From the NCBI GenBank assembly GCA_963782415.1, contig CAWAJT010000008.1:496001-560000 (forward strand): a stretch of 64,000 bases of DNA, written 5' to 3'. A program made the translations under genes and the position numbers. The notes below the pieces were generated by a model. That model saw nothing but the letters and a program-made list of their open reading frames with translations, had not been told where the DNA came from and did not search any database. Shown piece after piece: positions 27,379 to 35,772 of the stretch. Within the stretch, counting starts at the first letter, position 1, and each line of letters begins with the position of its first letter. Source of the stretch: Bog-473 sp963782415 (GTDB taxonomy: Bacteria; Actinomycetota; Acidimicrobiia; Acidimicrobiales; RAAP-2).

Positions 27379-27819
27379 TCAGTCGCTGCGAGAGTTCCAT
27401 TCGGGATCGAGCTGGCGCAGGAACAGGTCACAGCGCTGCTCTTCGTCCGTTTCGTCGATCGCGCCCGCCGCGAGCTGCAGCATGTAGAGCGACCTGAGGA
27501 AGCCGCGGTTGGGCTCGTGGCGCCAGCGCACGTACCCCGATCCACGCCATCCTGCGGCGCGCAAGGCGTCCAGTCCCCGGTGGTAGCCCACACGGGCGAA
27601 GGCGTAGCGGTCGATGGGATCGCTGGCCAGCTCGGCCAGTTCGGCCCAGGCCTCCAGGCAGTGCGGGTCCTCAGCTGCGACCGCAGCCACCGCGTCCCGT
27701 CGACGCTCGGGGGGAAGGGACCGGGCCGCGTCGAGCGCAGCAGCCAACTGCGGGTCGAGCGGGTCCAGGACGGTCTCGGGGCTCCCGGAGGTGAAGTGCA
27801 CTGCGTGTTCGGGGGTCAC
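27379..27819 (-). CDS. DUF3151 family protein
   Basis: A 146-residue protein of the actinobacterial DUF3151 family. It has a helical TPR-like character: LAAALDAARSLPPERRRDAVAAVAAEDPHCLEAWAELAEL, then YAFARVGYHRGLDALRAAGWRGSGYVRW near the middle and HEPNRGFLRSLYMLQLAA after it. No enzymatic motif is seen and its function is unknown. It is divergent from a PaaI-type thioesterase gene. Confidence 0.82.
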   Translation of the reverse strand: MTPEHAVHFTSGSPETVLDPLDPQLAAALDAARSLPPERRRDAVAAVAAEDPHCLEAWAELAELASDPIDRYAFARVGYHRGLDALRAAGWRGSGYVRWRHEPNRGFLRSLYMLQLAAGAIDETDEEQRCDLFLRQLDPEWNSRSD

Positions 27820-27929
27820 CGGCCCATGTTAGAAGCATGGGGCGTCGATCAATCCGAGATGAGGTCTTGGCTGGCCGTCATGTCGTGCGGAATGTCATCG
27901 GGCGCGGGGCCGGCGGTACTGTTCGCGCC

Positions 27930-28682
27930 GTGCTGACACCCGATCCCGGTCCGACGTCCTTCCAGGATCATCCGGGCCTCCACGACCGTGAGCACGAAGC
28001 GCGCGCGTTGGCCGATGTCCTGCGACGGCTCATCCGCTTGTCGGTCAGTTCGGCGCCGGCGGCCGCGGAGACCGCACGGTTGACGGCGGGCCTCACGGCG
28101 ATCGCGGACGAACTCGAGACGCACGTGCCGTCCAACCCGCTACCACGGTTCATGCAACCCAGCGAGGACGGTCTACCCAAGGACGTGCCCCTCGGGGGCG
28201 CCATGCCCTATGACGTGGTGGTCGGTCCCTTCAACCCGGTTGCGCTCCCGGTGGTGCTCGACTTCGACCCGCCGAGAGCCCTTGGACGTGCGACCTTCGA
28301 CGTCACCTACGAAGGCGCACCCGGGTGCGTCCACGGGGCGGTGTTGGCGGCCACGTTCGACATCATCCTCACTGCTGCCAATGCGATCGCGGGTTCGACG
28401 GGCCCCACCGTGTCGCTCGCGATTCGTTACCTTCGCCCGACGCTGACAGACGAGGAAGCTGTGTTCGAGGGGTGGGTCACCGACGTCACCGACCGCAGAA
28501 TCTTCAGCAAGGGGCGCATTCTTCAAGGTGGAGTGGTGACGGTAGAAGCAGATGGTGAGTTCGCCATCTTCAATCAGGACGGCGTGAACCGCATGGCGTC
28601 GAGCCGGCGTCGTTCCCTCGACACCACGTCGGCGTCCGCTCGTGCCGGTAGCACGGCGGGGGAGGAGCCGACATCAGCGTGA
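27930..28682 (+). CDS. PaaI-like hotdog thioesterase with helical N-terminal extension
   Basis: About 250 residues. An N-terminal helical region (LADVLRRLIRLSV, residues about 25-70) is followed by a hotdog domain with GAPGCVHGAVLAATFDIILTAAN (HGG-type helix motif) and the strand FSKGRILQGG. Predicted acyl-CoA thioesterase. The start is ambiguous: ATG 27837 would leave only 17 bp to the divergent gene, so GTG 27930 is preferred. Its stop overlaps the next GTG start by four bases (GTGA), so the two thioesterase genes are coupled. Confidence 0.75.
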   Translation: MLTPDPGPTSFQDHPGLHDREHEARALADVLRRLIRLSVSSAPAAAETARLTAGLTAIADELETHVPSNPLPRFMQPSEDGLPKDVPLGGAMPYDVVVGPFNPVALPVVLDFDPPRALGRATFDVTYEGAPGCVHGAVLAATFDIILTAANAIAGSTGPTVSLAIRYLRPTLTDEEAVFEGWVTDVTDRRIFSKGRILQGGVVTVEADGEFAIFNQDGVNRMASSRRRSLDTTSASARAGSTAGEEPTSA

Positions 28683-29128
28683 GCCGCCAGTCCTTGGAGC
28701 CCACGCTCGATCCCGCTGACTACCCCTTCACGCACCGTCTGCGCACGCGCTTCGCCGAGACGGACGCCATGGGCATCATCCATCACGCCGCGTACTTGCC
28801 GTATTTGGAGGAAGGGAGAGTCGAGTACCTGCGGGCGATCGGGCACCCCTACGACGCCGTGCGCGGTGACGCGACGCAAGCCAGAGACTTCCCGGTCCTG
28901 GAAGCCTCAGTGCGCTACCGGCAACCACTGCGCTTCGACGAGGAGGTCGACGTGTCGCTGCGACTCGGCGCGGTCAGCGGGGCAACCTTTCAGATCGCGT
29001 ATCTCCTGGCCGTCGCCGGCGCCCCGAGGGCAACCGCCGTCACGGTGCATGGCTGTGTCGACGGATCGGGCCGCCCGACTCGGTTGCCGGGCTGGCTCAA
29101 CGAGTCGGTGACCGGCGGCGAAGCCTGA
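28679..29128 (+). CDS. 4HBT/YbgC-type acyl-CoA thioesterase
   Basis: A 149-residue hotdog thioesterase. RTRFAETDAMGIIHHAAYLPYLEEGRVEYL is the 4-hydroxybenzoyl-CoA thioesterase/YbgC signature with the catalytic Asp in ETDAMGIIHH. It starts at GTG 28679, coupled to the preceding PaaI-type enzyme. A pair of thioesterases next to TetR and hydrolase genes suggests acyl-CoA turnover; the exact acyl chain is unknown. Confidence 0.85.
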   Translation: MSRQSLEPTLDPADYPFTHRLRTRFAETDAMGIIHHAAYLPYLEEGRVEYLRAIGHPYDAVRGDATQARDFPVLEASVRYRQPLRFDEEVDVSLRLGAVSGATFQIAYLLAVAGAPRATAVTVHGCVDGSGRPTRLPGWLNESVTGGEA

Positions 29129-29157
29129 GACTCCCCGCGGCTCGAGGGAGGGCGCGT

Positions 29158-29742
29158 TCAGAGCGCTGCCACCATCCGGCCGAAGGTGTCGGTCATCGCC
29201 TTCTTCGCAGCCGGTGCATCGTCGGCCCGCGCCACGACCATCCCGGCCTGCATGATGGCGCCGAGCAGGAGGTGTGCCAGCGGTTCAACCGCCGTGGGTG
29301 CAACCCGGCCCGTGTCGGCGGCGACGGCCAGTACGGCCTTGATGGTGCCGAAGGCGTAGCGCTCGTCGAGCTCGTGCCACAGGTCCCACCCGAGCACGGT
29401 CGGACCGTCGAGCATCACGATGCGCTGGACCTCGGGATTGAGACACTGGTCGAGGAATGCGTCGAATCCGAGCTCGAGGATGCGCATCGGGTCCGTTTCG
29501 CCGCCCCTCCCTGCCATCTTCAAGATCTGGGCCGTGAGCTCGTCCTCGACCTGTTCGAAGGCAGCCTGGAACAGGTCCGTCTTGCTCTGGAAGTGGTGGT
29601 ACAGCGCCCCCCGGCTCACAGCCGCCTCGCTCAAGATCTCCTCGGTCGACGTAGCGGCGAAGCCCTGCCGCGCGAAGAGGCGCCGGGCCGTCGCGATGAG
29701 GCGGCCCCTCGTGGCTTCGGTCCGTTCCGCCTGCGTGGGCAC
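29158..29742 (-). CDS. TetR-family transcriptional regulator
   Basis: A 194-residue repressor. Its N-terminal HTH (residues about 10-56) reads TRGRLIATARRLFARQGFAATSTEEILSEAAVSRGALYHHFQSK and a helical ligand domain follows. GTG 29742 is the start; homologous sequence begins directly after it. It is divergent from the alpha/beta-hydrolase gene, with a 57-bp gap holding a probable promoter, so it likely regulates that gene and itself. Confidence 0.87.
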   Translation of the reverse strand: MPTQAERTEATRGRLIATARRLFARQGFAATSTEEILSEAAVSRGALYHHFQSKTDLFQAAFEQVEDELTAQILKMAGRGGETDPMRILELGFDAFLDQCLNPEVQRIVMLDGPTVLGWDLWHELDERYAFGTIKAVLAVAADTGRVAPTAVEPLAHLLLGAIMQAGMVVARADDAPAAKKAMTDTFGRMVAAL

Positions 29743-29763
29743 GGGAGGAATCCTAACGGGGTC

Positions 29764-29792
29764 TTTACAAACAGACAGTTGGTATATATAAC
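29764..29792 (+). promoter_or_regulatory. Probable promoter of the alpha/beta-hydrolase gene
   Basis: TTTACA (29764-29769), a 17-bp spacer and TATAAC (29787-29792) form a sigma-70-like promoter 8 bp before ATG 29800. The AT-rich stretch TATATATAA is conspicuous. The spacer is where the divergent TetR protein would be expected to bind. So short a leader implies a nearly leaderless mRNA. Confidence 0.5.
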
Positions 29793-29799
29793 GGAAGCC

Positions 29800-30714
29800 A
29801 TGACATCCCGAATGAAGACGGACGCCGAACAACCCTCTCGAGCAGCGCGGACGGTGCTCTCGAGGCAGACAATGGGGCTCGACCGTGGCGACGTGGCCTA
29901 CGTCGACCAGGGCGACGACGACGCCGCCGCACCGGCCGCCCTGTTCGTTCATGGTGTGCTGACCAACGCCGACCTCTGGCGCAATGTGATCTGGGACGTG
30001 GCGGACATGCGGCGCTGTGTCGCGCCGGACCTGCCGGCCCACGGCGCGACGCCGGTTCCGTCGGTTGGTGGGACGGATCTGTCCCTGCACGGACTTGCTG
30101 CCTTGCTCGACGAGCTGTGCGAACGTCTCGGCCTGGCCCAGGTCGACCTTGTGGCCAACGACACGGGTGGGGCGGTGGCCCAGGTCTTCGCCGCCCGTTA
30201 TCCCGAACGCATCCGCACGCTGACCTTGACCAACTGCGACGTGCACGACAACTTCCCACCCGAGGCCTTCGAGCCATTTGTCGCGCTCGCCGTTTCCGGA
30301 GAGTTCGGCCCCATGGTGGCCTCGATGGCCCACGACCCGGCCCTGGCCCGGTCCGAGGTGGGATTCGGCATGGGCTATGCGCGGCCGGACGAGCTTCCCG
30401 ACGAGATTCTCGACAGCTTCCTCACTCCATTCGTGGCCGATGAGGGGAAGGGCCTCGAACGCGTGCTGACAGCGTCGTCGTCCTCGGAGCTGATGTCCGT
30501 CGAACCGTTTCTGGCGGAGCTGCGGGCCCCAACCCAGATCGCATGGGGGACCGGCGACTCGTTCTTCGAGGAGTCGTGGGCGAGGCGTCTGGCCGGCATG
30601 ATCCCGGGGGTCGAGCGCGTCGTGCTCATTCCCGAGGCCATGCTGTTCTGGCCAGATGAGCGCGCTGCGGACCTGGTCCCTCTGTTGCGCGAGTTCTGGG
30701 CAACGCACGACTGA
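29800..30714 (+). CDS. Alpha/beta hydrolase, haloalkane-dehalogenase-like, lacking the usual catalytic His
   Basis: A 304-residue alpha/beta-hydrolase. The oxyanion strand FVHGVLTNADLWR and the nucleophile elbow LVANDTGG give Asp as nucleophile, as in haloalkane dehalogenases and epoxide hydrolases. At the C-terminus, where DAGHFxxxxxP is expected, the sequence reads PEAMLFWPDERA, so the catalytic His is missing. Either another residue serves, or the protein is a non-hydrolytic or divergent member. It is likely controlled by the divergent TetR gene. Confidence 0.82.
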   Translation: MTSRMKTDAEQPSRAARTVLSRQTMGLDRGDVAYVDQGDDDAAAPAALFVHGVLTNADLWRNVIWDVADMRRCVAPDLPAHGATPVPSVGGTDLSLHGLAALLDELCERLGLAQVDLVANDTGGAVAQVFAARYPERIRTLTLTNCDVHDNFPPEAFEPFVALAVSGEFGPMVASMAHDPALARSEVGFGMGYARPDELPDEILDSFLTPFVADEGKGLERVLTASSSSELMSVEPFLAELRAPTQIAWGTGDSFFEESWARRLAGMIPGVERVVLIPEAMLFWPDERAADLVPLLREFWATHD

Positions 30715-30775
30715 CCACCGCCGCGGCCTCCCGGTGCGTCGTCCCCCGGCGCAATGGGACGGTACCGTGCGGTGG

Positions 30776-31177
30776 GTGAGCAACAGTGAGCGGATCGCCC
30801 ATCTGCGCAGAGCGCGGGATCTGATGGACCTGCGATTTTCCGAACCCTTGCACTTGGACCAGCTCGCGGCGGCCGCGGGGTTCTCCAAGTTTCATTTCGC
30901 TCGGGCATTCAGAAACGCGTATGGCGAGACGCCCGCGGCCTACCTCTCGCGCCGCCGGGTCGAACGGGCCAAGGACCTGTTGCGATCGGCCAACCTGACT
31001 GTCACCGAGGTCTGCATGCTTGTCGGGTTCTCCAGTCTCGGGTCGTTCAGCTCTCGGTTCTCTGCATTAGTCGGTATGTCACCCAGCGCGTTTCAGCCGC
31101 GCCTCGGCACGGCGCGGCGGCCCACCGCCGATCCCCGGGTGCTTCCTCATGGACTGGGGCCGACCGCGCCCGACTGA
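30776..31177 (+). CDS. AraC-family HTH regulator (DNA-binding domain only)
   Basis: A 133-residue protein that is essentially an AraC/XylS double HTH: LHLDQLAAAAGFSKFHFARAFRNAYGETPAAYLSRRRVERAKDLL, then VTEVCMLVGFSSLGSFSSRFSALVGMSPSAF. There is no separate ligand domain, as in SoxS/MarA-size regulators. GTG 30776 is the likely start; GTG 30767 is also possible. Directly upstream of a VOC protein, which it may control. Confidence 0.8.
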   Translation: MSNSERIAHLRRARDLMDLRFSEPLHLDQLAAAAGFSKFHFARAFRNAYGETPAAYLSRRRVERAKDLLRSANLTVTEVCMLVGFSSLGSFSSRFSALVGMSPSAFQPRLGTARRPTADPRVLPHGLGPTAPD

Positions 31178-31272
31178 ACCAGGACGGGCGGCGTCGGGCG
31201 GGGCCTGACAGGCCACGCAGAAGCGCAATGTGGGAGAAGTCCGCACAGGCCGCTCGTCGTACCCTGGCGGAC

Positions 31273-31740
31273 ATGATCACCCACATGTCACACGCGAGCG
31301 TCTTCGTCCTCGATCAGGACTCGGCGAAGGCCTTCTATACGGAGAAACTCGGATTCGAGGTGCGCTTCGACATCGTGATGAGGGAGGAGTTCGAAGGAGC
31401 CGGGGCCGGATTCCGGTGGCTGACCGTTGGCCCGAAAGACCAGCCGGACCTTCAGATCATTTTGTCCTCGTGCGACATGGGCCGTTCACCCGAGGCGGCC
31501 GCACAGCTGCGCGACCTGGTAGCGGGCGGCTCCATGGGGGTCGGCGTCATGGCGACGGACAACTGCCAGGCAACCTACGAGGAGCTGCTGGCGAAGGGTG
31601 TGCTGTTCCTCGCGGAACCCGCCGAGCGGCCTTACGGGATTGAGGCCACCCTCCGGGACGATTCCGGCAACATGATGAGTCTGGTACAGCCCCTCGCGTT
31701 CGACGGCACGGCGGGTGGCGCAAGCACTCACGCCGGATGA
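31273..31740 (+). CDS. VOC (glyoxalase/bleomycin-resistance) family protein
   Basis: A 155-residue protein with the betaalphabetabetabeta pattern of VOC metalloproteins: SHASVFVLDQDSAKAFYTEKLGFEVRFD opens the domain and EATLRDDSGNMMSLVQP closes it, where the metal-ligand Glu/His usually sit. Function is unassigned. ATG 31273 is preferred over ATG 31228, since homology begins at ITHMSHAS. It lies just downstream of an AraC gene, and its end overlaps the convergent flavin-reductase gene by 13 bp. Confidence 0.8.
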   Translation: MITHMSHASVFVLDQDSAKAFYTEKLGFEVRFDIVMREEFEGAGAGFRWLTVGPKDQPDLQIILSSCDMGRSPEAAAQLRDLVAGGSMGVGVMATDNCQATYEELLAKGVLFLAEPAERPYGIEATLRDDSGNMMSLVQPLAFDGTAGGASTHAG

Positions 31741-32222
31741 CCCGGCCGCAGGTGCGGCGCGGCCCTGAAGGACAGGAGACCGGGATGCTCGCCTTTCACC
31801 GCACACGCTCCGCGCACGAGGAAGGCCTCGTGGTCGCCGACCGAGAAGTGTCCCAGTACCGGGCCCTCCATGCTGACCGCAGCGTCCACCAGGAGGGGGG
31901 CTCCCGTCGCGCCCAGGCGCCAATCGACCGAGGCGAACTTGTCGATCAGGTCCCCTGTCTGTTCGCCGAAGAGCCGTGCCACGTCGACCTGATCCCGACC
32001 CAGGAGGTGGAGGCCCATGCCCGGTGAGCGCTTGGCAATCGACAGTGTGTGATTTGCCTTTGAGATGCAGACCAAGAAGTTGGGAGGGTCGATGCTGCAC
32101 TGCGTGACGAACCCGGCGAGACAACCGCTCATGTCGCCTTCGGGCGATCTGACCGTGACGACGAAGTAGGGGTAGTCGACCAGGTCGAAGAAGGCCGCCA
32201 GATCGTCAGTGGAGTCCGTCAC
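31728..32222 (-). CDS. Flavin-reductase-like FMN-binding protein
   Basis: A 164-residue protein of the flavin reductase (HpaC/DIM6-NTAB) family: VVTVRSPEGDMSGCLAGFVTQCSIDPPNFLVCISKANHT matches the FMN-binding core. GHFSVGDHEAFLVRG near the C-terminus is also characteristic. It may supply reduced flavin to a monooxygenase; none is adjacent. Confidence 0.83.
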   Translation of the reverse strand: MTDSTDDLAAFFDLVDYPYFVVTVRSPEGDMSGCLAGFVTQCSIDPPNFLVCISKANHTLSIAKRSPGMGLHLLGRDQVDVARLFGEQTGDLIDKFASVDWRLGATGAPLLVDAAVSMEGPVLGHFSVGDHEAFLVRGACAVKGEHPGLLSFRAAPHLRPGHPA

Positions 32223-32450
32223 GGACGGGACGCCCGATCTGCAGTTCCGAGTCCCAACGCCACTCCTCCGACCTTCCCGCCGAGCGTGGATAGCGACCGC
32301 GAGGCATCCCGGCGATCGCAGGCGGCATCAGGCGGTATCCGAGGTTCCCCGTTGAGGATTCTCCTACCCGCGCCCTGGGTAGACAAAACTCGTGGACATG
32401 CAAATCTGGGCCCGGTCGGCCGTGACCGGACAGCGAGGGGGTGACCGGCC

Positions 32451-34076
32451 CTGCTGACGCAAGGCGCTGTCGGTTCTCGAGGCGTCGAGGGCGCGCCACC
32501 CGGACTCACCATCAAAAAGGGTGGGCTGGGCTCGCCTGCCCAGGCGCTCGCGCTCGCCACCCTCTGCGGCGTCCTCTTTCTCACCTTCCTCGACAACACG
32601 ATCGTCAGCGTCGGGCTGGCCAACGTCCAAAGTGACCTCCACGCGGGGGTCACCTCACTGCAGTGGGTGGTCAACGGGTACGCACTGACGTTTGCCAGCT
32701 TGATGCTGGTCGCCGGGATGCTGGGGGACATTCTCGGCCGGAAGCGCATCATGCTGATAGGCGTCGGCATCTTCTGCGCCGGCTCGGTCGTGGCCGCGCT
32801 CGCCAGCAACGTGGACTGGCTCATTGCGGGCCGGGTCATCATGGGCGTGGGCGCCGCCGCCAGCGAGCCGGGGACTCTGTCCATCATCCGCCACGTCTAC
32901 CCGGACCGGGAGACCCGTGCTGACGCGTTGGGCGTGTGGGCCGCCGTCTCCGGATTGGCGCTCGCGCTCGGGCCGGTCATCGGGGGCTTCCTCGTCGGCT
33001 TCTCCAGTTGGCGGGCTATCTTCTGGTTCAACCTGGGATTCGGCCTCGTCGCGTTCGTGTTGGCGTCCGTGGCGGTGCCGGAGACGTCCGACCGTCAGGG
33101 ACGCCGGATCGACACCCTGGGATTCTTCTTCGGCGCGGCGTTCCTGGGGTGCATGTCCTTCGGGGTCATCCAAGGAGAAGAAGTCGGCTACACCACGCCG
33201 TGGATCGTGACGCTCTTCATCCTCTGTGCGGTCTCTGGTGTCGCGTTCGTGGTGACGGAACACAGAGTGAAGAGCCCGATGCTCGATCTCTCCATGTTCC
33301 GCCGTCCACCGTTCGCAGGCTCCAACTTCGTCGCCTTCGTCGCCTACTTCGGCACGTTCTCAATCTTCTTCTTCACTGCGTTGTATCTCCAGATCGTCGC
33401 CAACGCGTCGGCCTACCAGACGGCGATCGACTTCCTGCCGATGGCGGCAGGGCTGATCATCGCCTCGGCACTCACGGGCCCCCTCGTGGCCCGCTACGGG
33501 CCGCGATGGCCGATGACCATCGGCTGTCTACTCGCAGGCGGGGGCATTCTGGTAGCCAATGCAGTGCTCGCTCCGACGGTCGATTTCGGAACTCTCGGTT
33601 GGGTTCTTCCCGTCGCCGGCATCGGCATCGGGATTTTGCTGGTCCCTGTCACCTCGGTCCCTCTCTCCGTGGTGCCCCCGGAGCGGTCGGGCATGGCCGC
33701 CTCGGCGACGAACACGAGCCGTGAGATGGGTGCTGTGTTCGGTGTGGCCATCCTCGGTTCCATCGTCAACGCCAAATTGACCGGCGACCTGGCCGCCCGG
33801 CTCAAGGCGATCGGGATCCCACCCAACTTCCAGAGCCTCGTGGAGCACGCCATCCAGACCGGTGGGGCTTCGAGTGGCGGCGCAGCGGGGAGGGCCGAGC
33901 ACTCCAGTAACGCGACGGTCGCCCACATCGCCACCAAGGTGGTCAATGCGGCATACGACGCGTTCGGGTCCGGTTTGCACGAGGCCCTATTGCTCTCAGG
34001 CTGTCTGATCCTGGCCGGCGCGGTGGTGGCCGCTCTCACCATTCACCGGACGCCAGGGGAGACCTTCGAGATTTAG
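32451..34076 (+). CDS. DHA2-type MFS drug exporter (EmrB/QacA), probable CTG start
   Basis: About 541 residues with fourteen predicted transmembrane helices. TFLDNTIVSVGLANVQSDLHAG and GMLGDILGRKR (motif A) are diagnostic for EmrB/QacA H+-antiporters. The homologous N-terminus extends upstream of the first usable GTG (32667), and no ATG, GTG or TTG exists in this frame back to the stop at 32442. CTG 32451, nine bases after GAGGGGG, is the best start. An unseen indel near 32450 joining GTG 32441 is the alternative. It converges with the MscS gene (4-bp overlap). Confidence 0.8.
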   Translation: MLTQGAVGSRGVEGAPPGLTIKKGGLGSPAQALALATLCGVLFLTFLDNTIVSVGLANVQSDLHAGVTSLQWVVNGYALTFASLMLVAGMLGDILGRKRIMLIGVGIFCAGSVVAALASNVDWLIAGRVIMGVGAAASEPGTLSIIRHVYPDRETRADALGVWAAVSGLALALGPVIGGFLVGFSSWRAIFWFNLGFGLVAFVLASVAVPETSDRQGRRIDTLGFFFGAAFLGCMSFGVIQGEEVGYTTPWIVTLFILCAVSGVAFVVTEHRVKSPMLDLSMFRRPPFAGSNFVAFVAYFGTFSIFFFTALYLQIVANASAYQTAIDFLPMAAGLIIASALTGPLVARYGPRWPMTIGCLLAGGGILVANAVLAPTVDFGTLGWVLPVAGIGIGILLVPVTSVPLSVVPPERSGMAASATNTSREMGAVFGVAILGSIVNAKLTGDLAARLKAIGIPPNFQSLVEHAIQTGGASSGGAAGRAEHSSNATVAHIATKVVNAAYDAFGSGLHEALLLSGCLILAGAVVAALTIHRTPGETFEI

Positions 34077-34933
34077 CCCATTCTGCCGGGCGCACCGGCC
34101 CCGTGACTCGCATCGGCCGTCGACCGCTCGGCAAACGCCGCGTCCGGTGCGGGGCGGACATCAGTTGAGGGGTGCCACGGTCCGACTGCGGCAGCGAGCA
34201 AGGACGAGTTCGGGACTTTCAACATCCCCTCGTCGGTGAGCACGGAGACGTAGGTCAAGCTCATGGCGGTGACCGTGCCAGAGAACTCTCCGCCGAGCGC
34301 CCCGGATCGAATGCGGACGCGGTCTCCAACCGCAAAGGGTCGGGCCAGCAGCAGCACCACGCCGGCGAAGGCGTTACCAAGGCTCTGTTGTGCCGCAATG
34401 CCGATGACGACACCAGCGATGGCGCCGCCGAGGAGGAGGTGGCCGACCGGAATCGACAACATGGACAACATCCCGAGGAGTGCAACGGCGTATCCGAAGC
34501 CCGTCACCAACATGCGCAGCGCCGACCCTGCTGTCTGTCCGCCGCGCCAACGTGCGAGTGCATCGAGTTCGGCTGCGCTGGAACGGGCACACGCCACCAC
34601 GAGTACGAGGAAGACAACGGCAGGAATGTCCAGGAGGGCCCGTCCGCCAAGGGTGTGCGCGTGATGGGACATGAGCGTTGACCCCACGATCAGGGCCAGG
34701 ACGGCCCCACTGCCGCTGGCAATCGCCCGCCGGAAACGGGGACGTTGGACGAGAACCCGAGTCGGCCCTGCAACCGCGATCGGTGCCCGTGGCCGCAGCC
34801 TCATTGTGGACGCGCCGATCGGTCGACGATGGTCTTCGTTGACACGAGCCCTCCTTGCCGCGGGCGAGAGCCGTCGGCATATGCTTCGCGGTTGGGTCCC
34901 GTACCCGAGCAACCGCAGAACATGCACTTTCAC
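34073..34933 (-). CDS. Mechanosensitive ion channel, MscS family
   Basis: Up to 286 residues. Four hydrophobic segments precede the MscS pore helix and beta domain: LGGAIAGVVIGIAAQQSLGNAFAGVVLLLARPFAVGDRVRI is the diagnostic stretch, and TYVSVLTDEGMLKVPNSSLL follows. It releases solutes on hypo-osmotic shock. Start is ambiguous: ATG 34933 has a GGTGA site; ATG 34804 would give 243 residues. The C-terminus is short, lacking the large MscS vestibule end. Confidence 0.87.
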   Translation of the reverse strand: MKVHVLRLLGYGTQPRSICRRLSPAARRARVNEDHRRPIGASTMRLRPRAPIAVAGPTRVLVQRPRFRRAIASGSGAVLALIVGSTLMSHHAHTLGGRALLDIPAVVFLVLVVACARSSAAELDALARWRGGQTAGSALRMLVTGFGYAVALLGMLSMLSIPVGHLLLGGAIAGVVIGIAAQQSLGNAFAGVVLLLARPFAVGDRVRIRSGALGGEFSGTVTAMSLTYVSVLTDEGMLKVPNSSLLAAAVGPWHPSTDVRPAPDAAFAERSTADASHGAGAPGRMG

Positions 34934-35003
34934 CGTGCTGAATCTTGCAACGCGCCCGATGCAACGTGTGCAACTCGGGATTGTCTGGCGCGAGGTTCCC
35001 TCG

Positions 35004-35618
35004 CTACGCCAGGTCGTGCAGGAGTTCGATGCGGCGGGCCAGGTTCACGGCATGATCGCCAAGCCGTTCGTAAAAGCGTGCGACCAGCGTCACTTGTGCG
35101 CCGACAGCGGTTGGCATGGTGCCCGCAGCAATTTCCCGAGTGAGACGGTCGTGCAGGATGTCGATCTCTTCGTCGTCCTCCTCCAGCGCACCGGCGCGAG
35201 ACACCCGGTCGACGTAGGCGTCGGCGGCATCACGCCACATCTGCAGCGCCACTTCCGACATGCGCTGCACGATGCCCCTGCTGAGGGGGCTCATTTCGGC
35301 ACCGATGTTGGTGACAGCCCGTTGGGCGATGTGTTCGGCCAAGTCGCCGCTTCGCTCCAACTCGGGCAGGATCAGCAGCACGCCGACCAGGTGGCGGAGC
35401 GACAAGGGCGGCGTGCCCTCAACGTCGAGTTGGGGCCAGATGAGGAGCTCGACTTCGGCGGTGAGGTCGTCCACCGCCTGGTCTCCTTCGACCACCGACA
35501 AGCCGATCGCCACGTCGTTTCCGAGGAGGGCCGCAGTGGCCCTGGCCAGCGCTTCCGACACCATGGCAAACAGCTGCGTGACGCGCTGCTCGATCGTTTC
35601 GATGTCGTCCTCCGCCAT
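35004..35618 (-). CDS. phoU: Phosphate uptake regulator PhoU
   Basis: A 204-residue all-helical protein with two PhoU three-helix repeats. The acidic metal-binding motif of repeat one (ELERSGDLAEHIAQRA) and of repeat two (ARFYERLGDHAVNLARR) are clear. PhoU links the Pst transporter to the phosphate two-component system as a negative modulator. Neither pst nor sensor genes are adjacent. Pho-box-like repeats lie 44-80 bp upstream of its start. Confidence 0.92.
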   Translation of the reverse strand: MAEDDIETIEQRVTQLFAMVSEALARATAALLGNDVAIGLSVVEGDQAVDDLTAEVELLIWPQLDVEGTPPLSLRHLVGVLLILPELERSGDLAEHIAQRAVTNIGAEMSPLSRGIVQRMSEVALQMWRDAADAYVDRVSRAGALEEDDEEIDILHDRLTREIAAGTMPTAVGAQVTLVARFYERLGDHAVNLARRIELLHDLA

Positions 35619-35661
35619 GGGCTGGAGATTAGCTGGGAAGATAACCTCGAATTCGCGGAAT

Positions 35662-35698
35662 GTTCACGTCGTTACGTTCACCTCGTTACGTTCACCTG
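35662..35698. promoter_or_regulatory. Pho-box-like direct repeats upstream of phoU
   Basis: GTTCAC occurs three times at an exact 14-bp period (35662, 35676, 35690); the last two are GTTCACC, with GTTAC between copies. GTTCACC is the core direct-repeat unit of actinobacterial PhoP sites, although the classical period is 11 bp. The site lies between divergent phoU and the LLM oxidoreductase and could serve either. A TTATCT -10-like hexamer follows toward phoU. Confidence 0.5.
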
Positions 35699-35772
35699 TC
35701 TTCCTCACGGGGCTGGGGTCGGATGGCCTTGCGGGGCCGGCAGCATGCCTAAGGGCTGACGGGAGCGACGGG

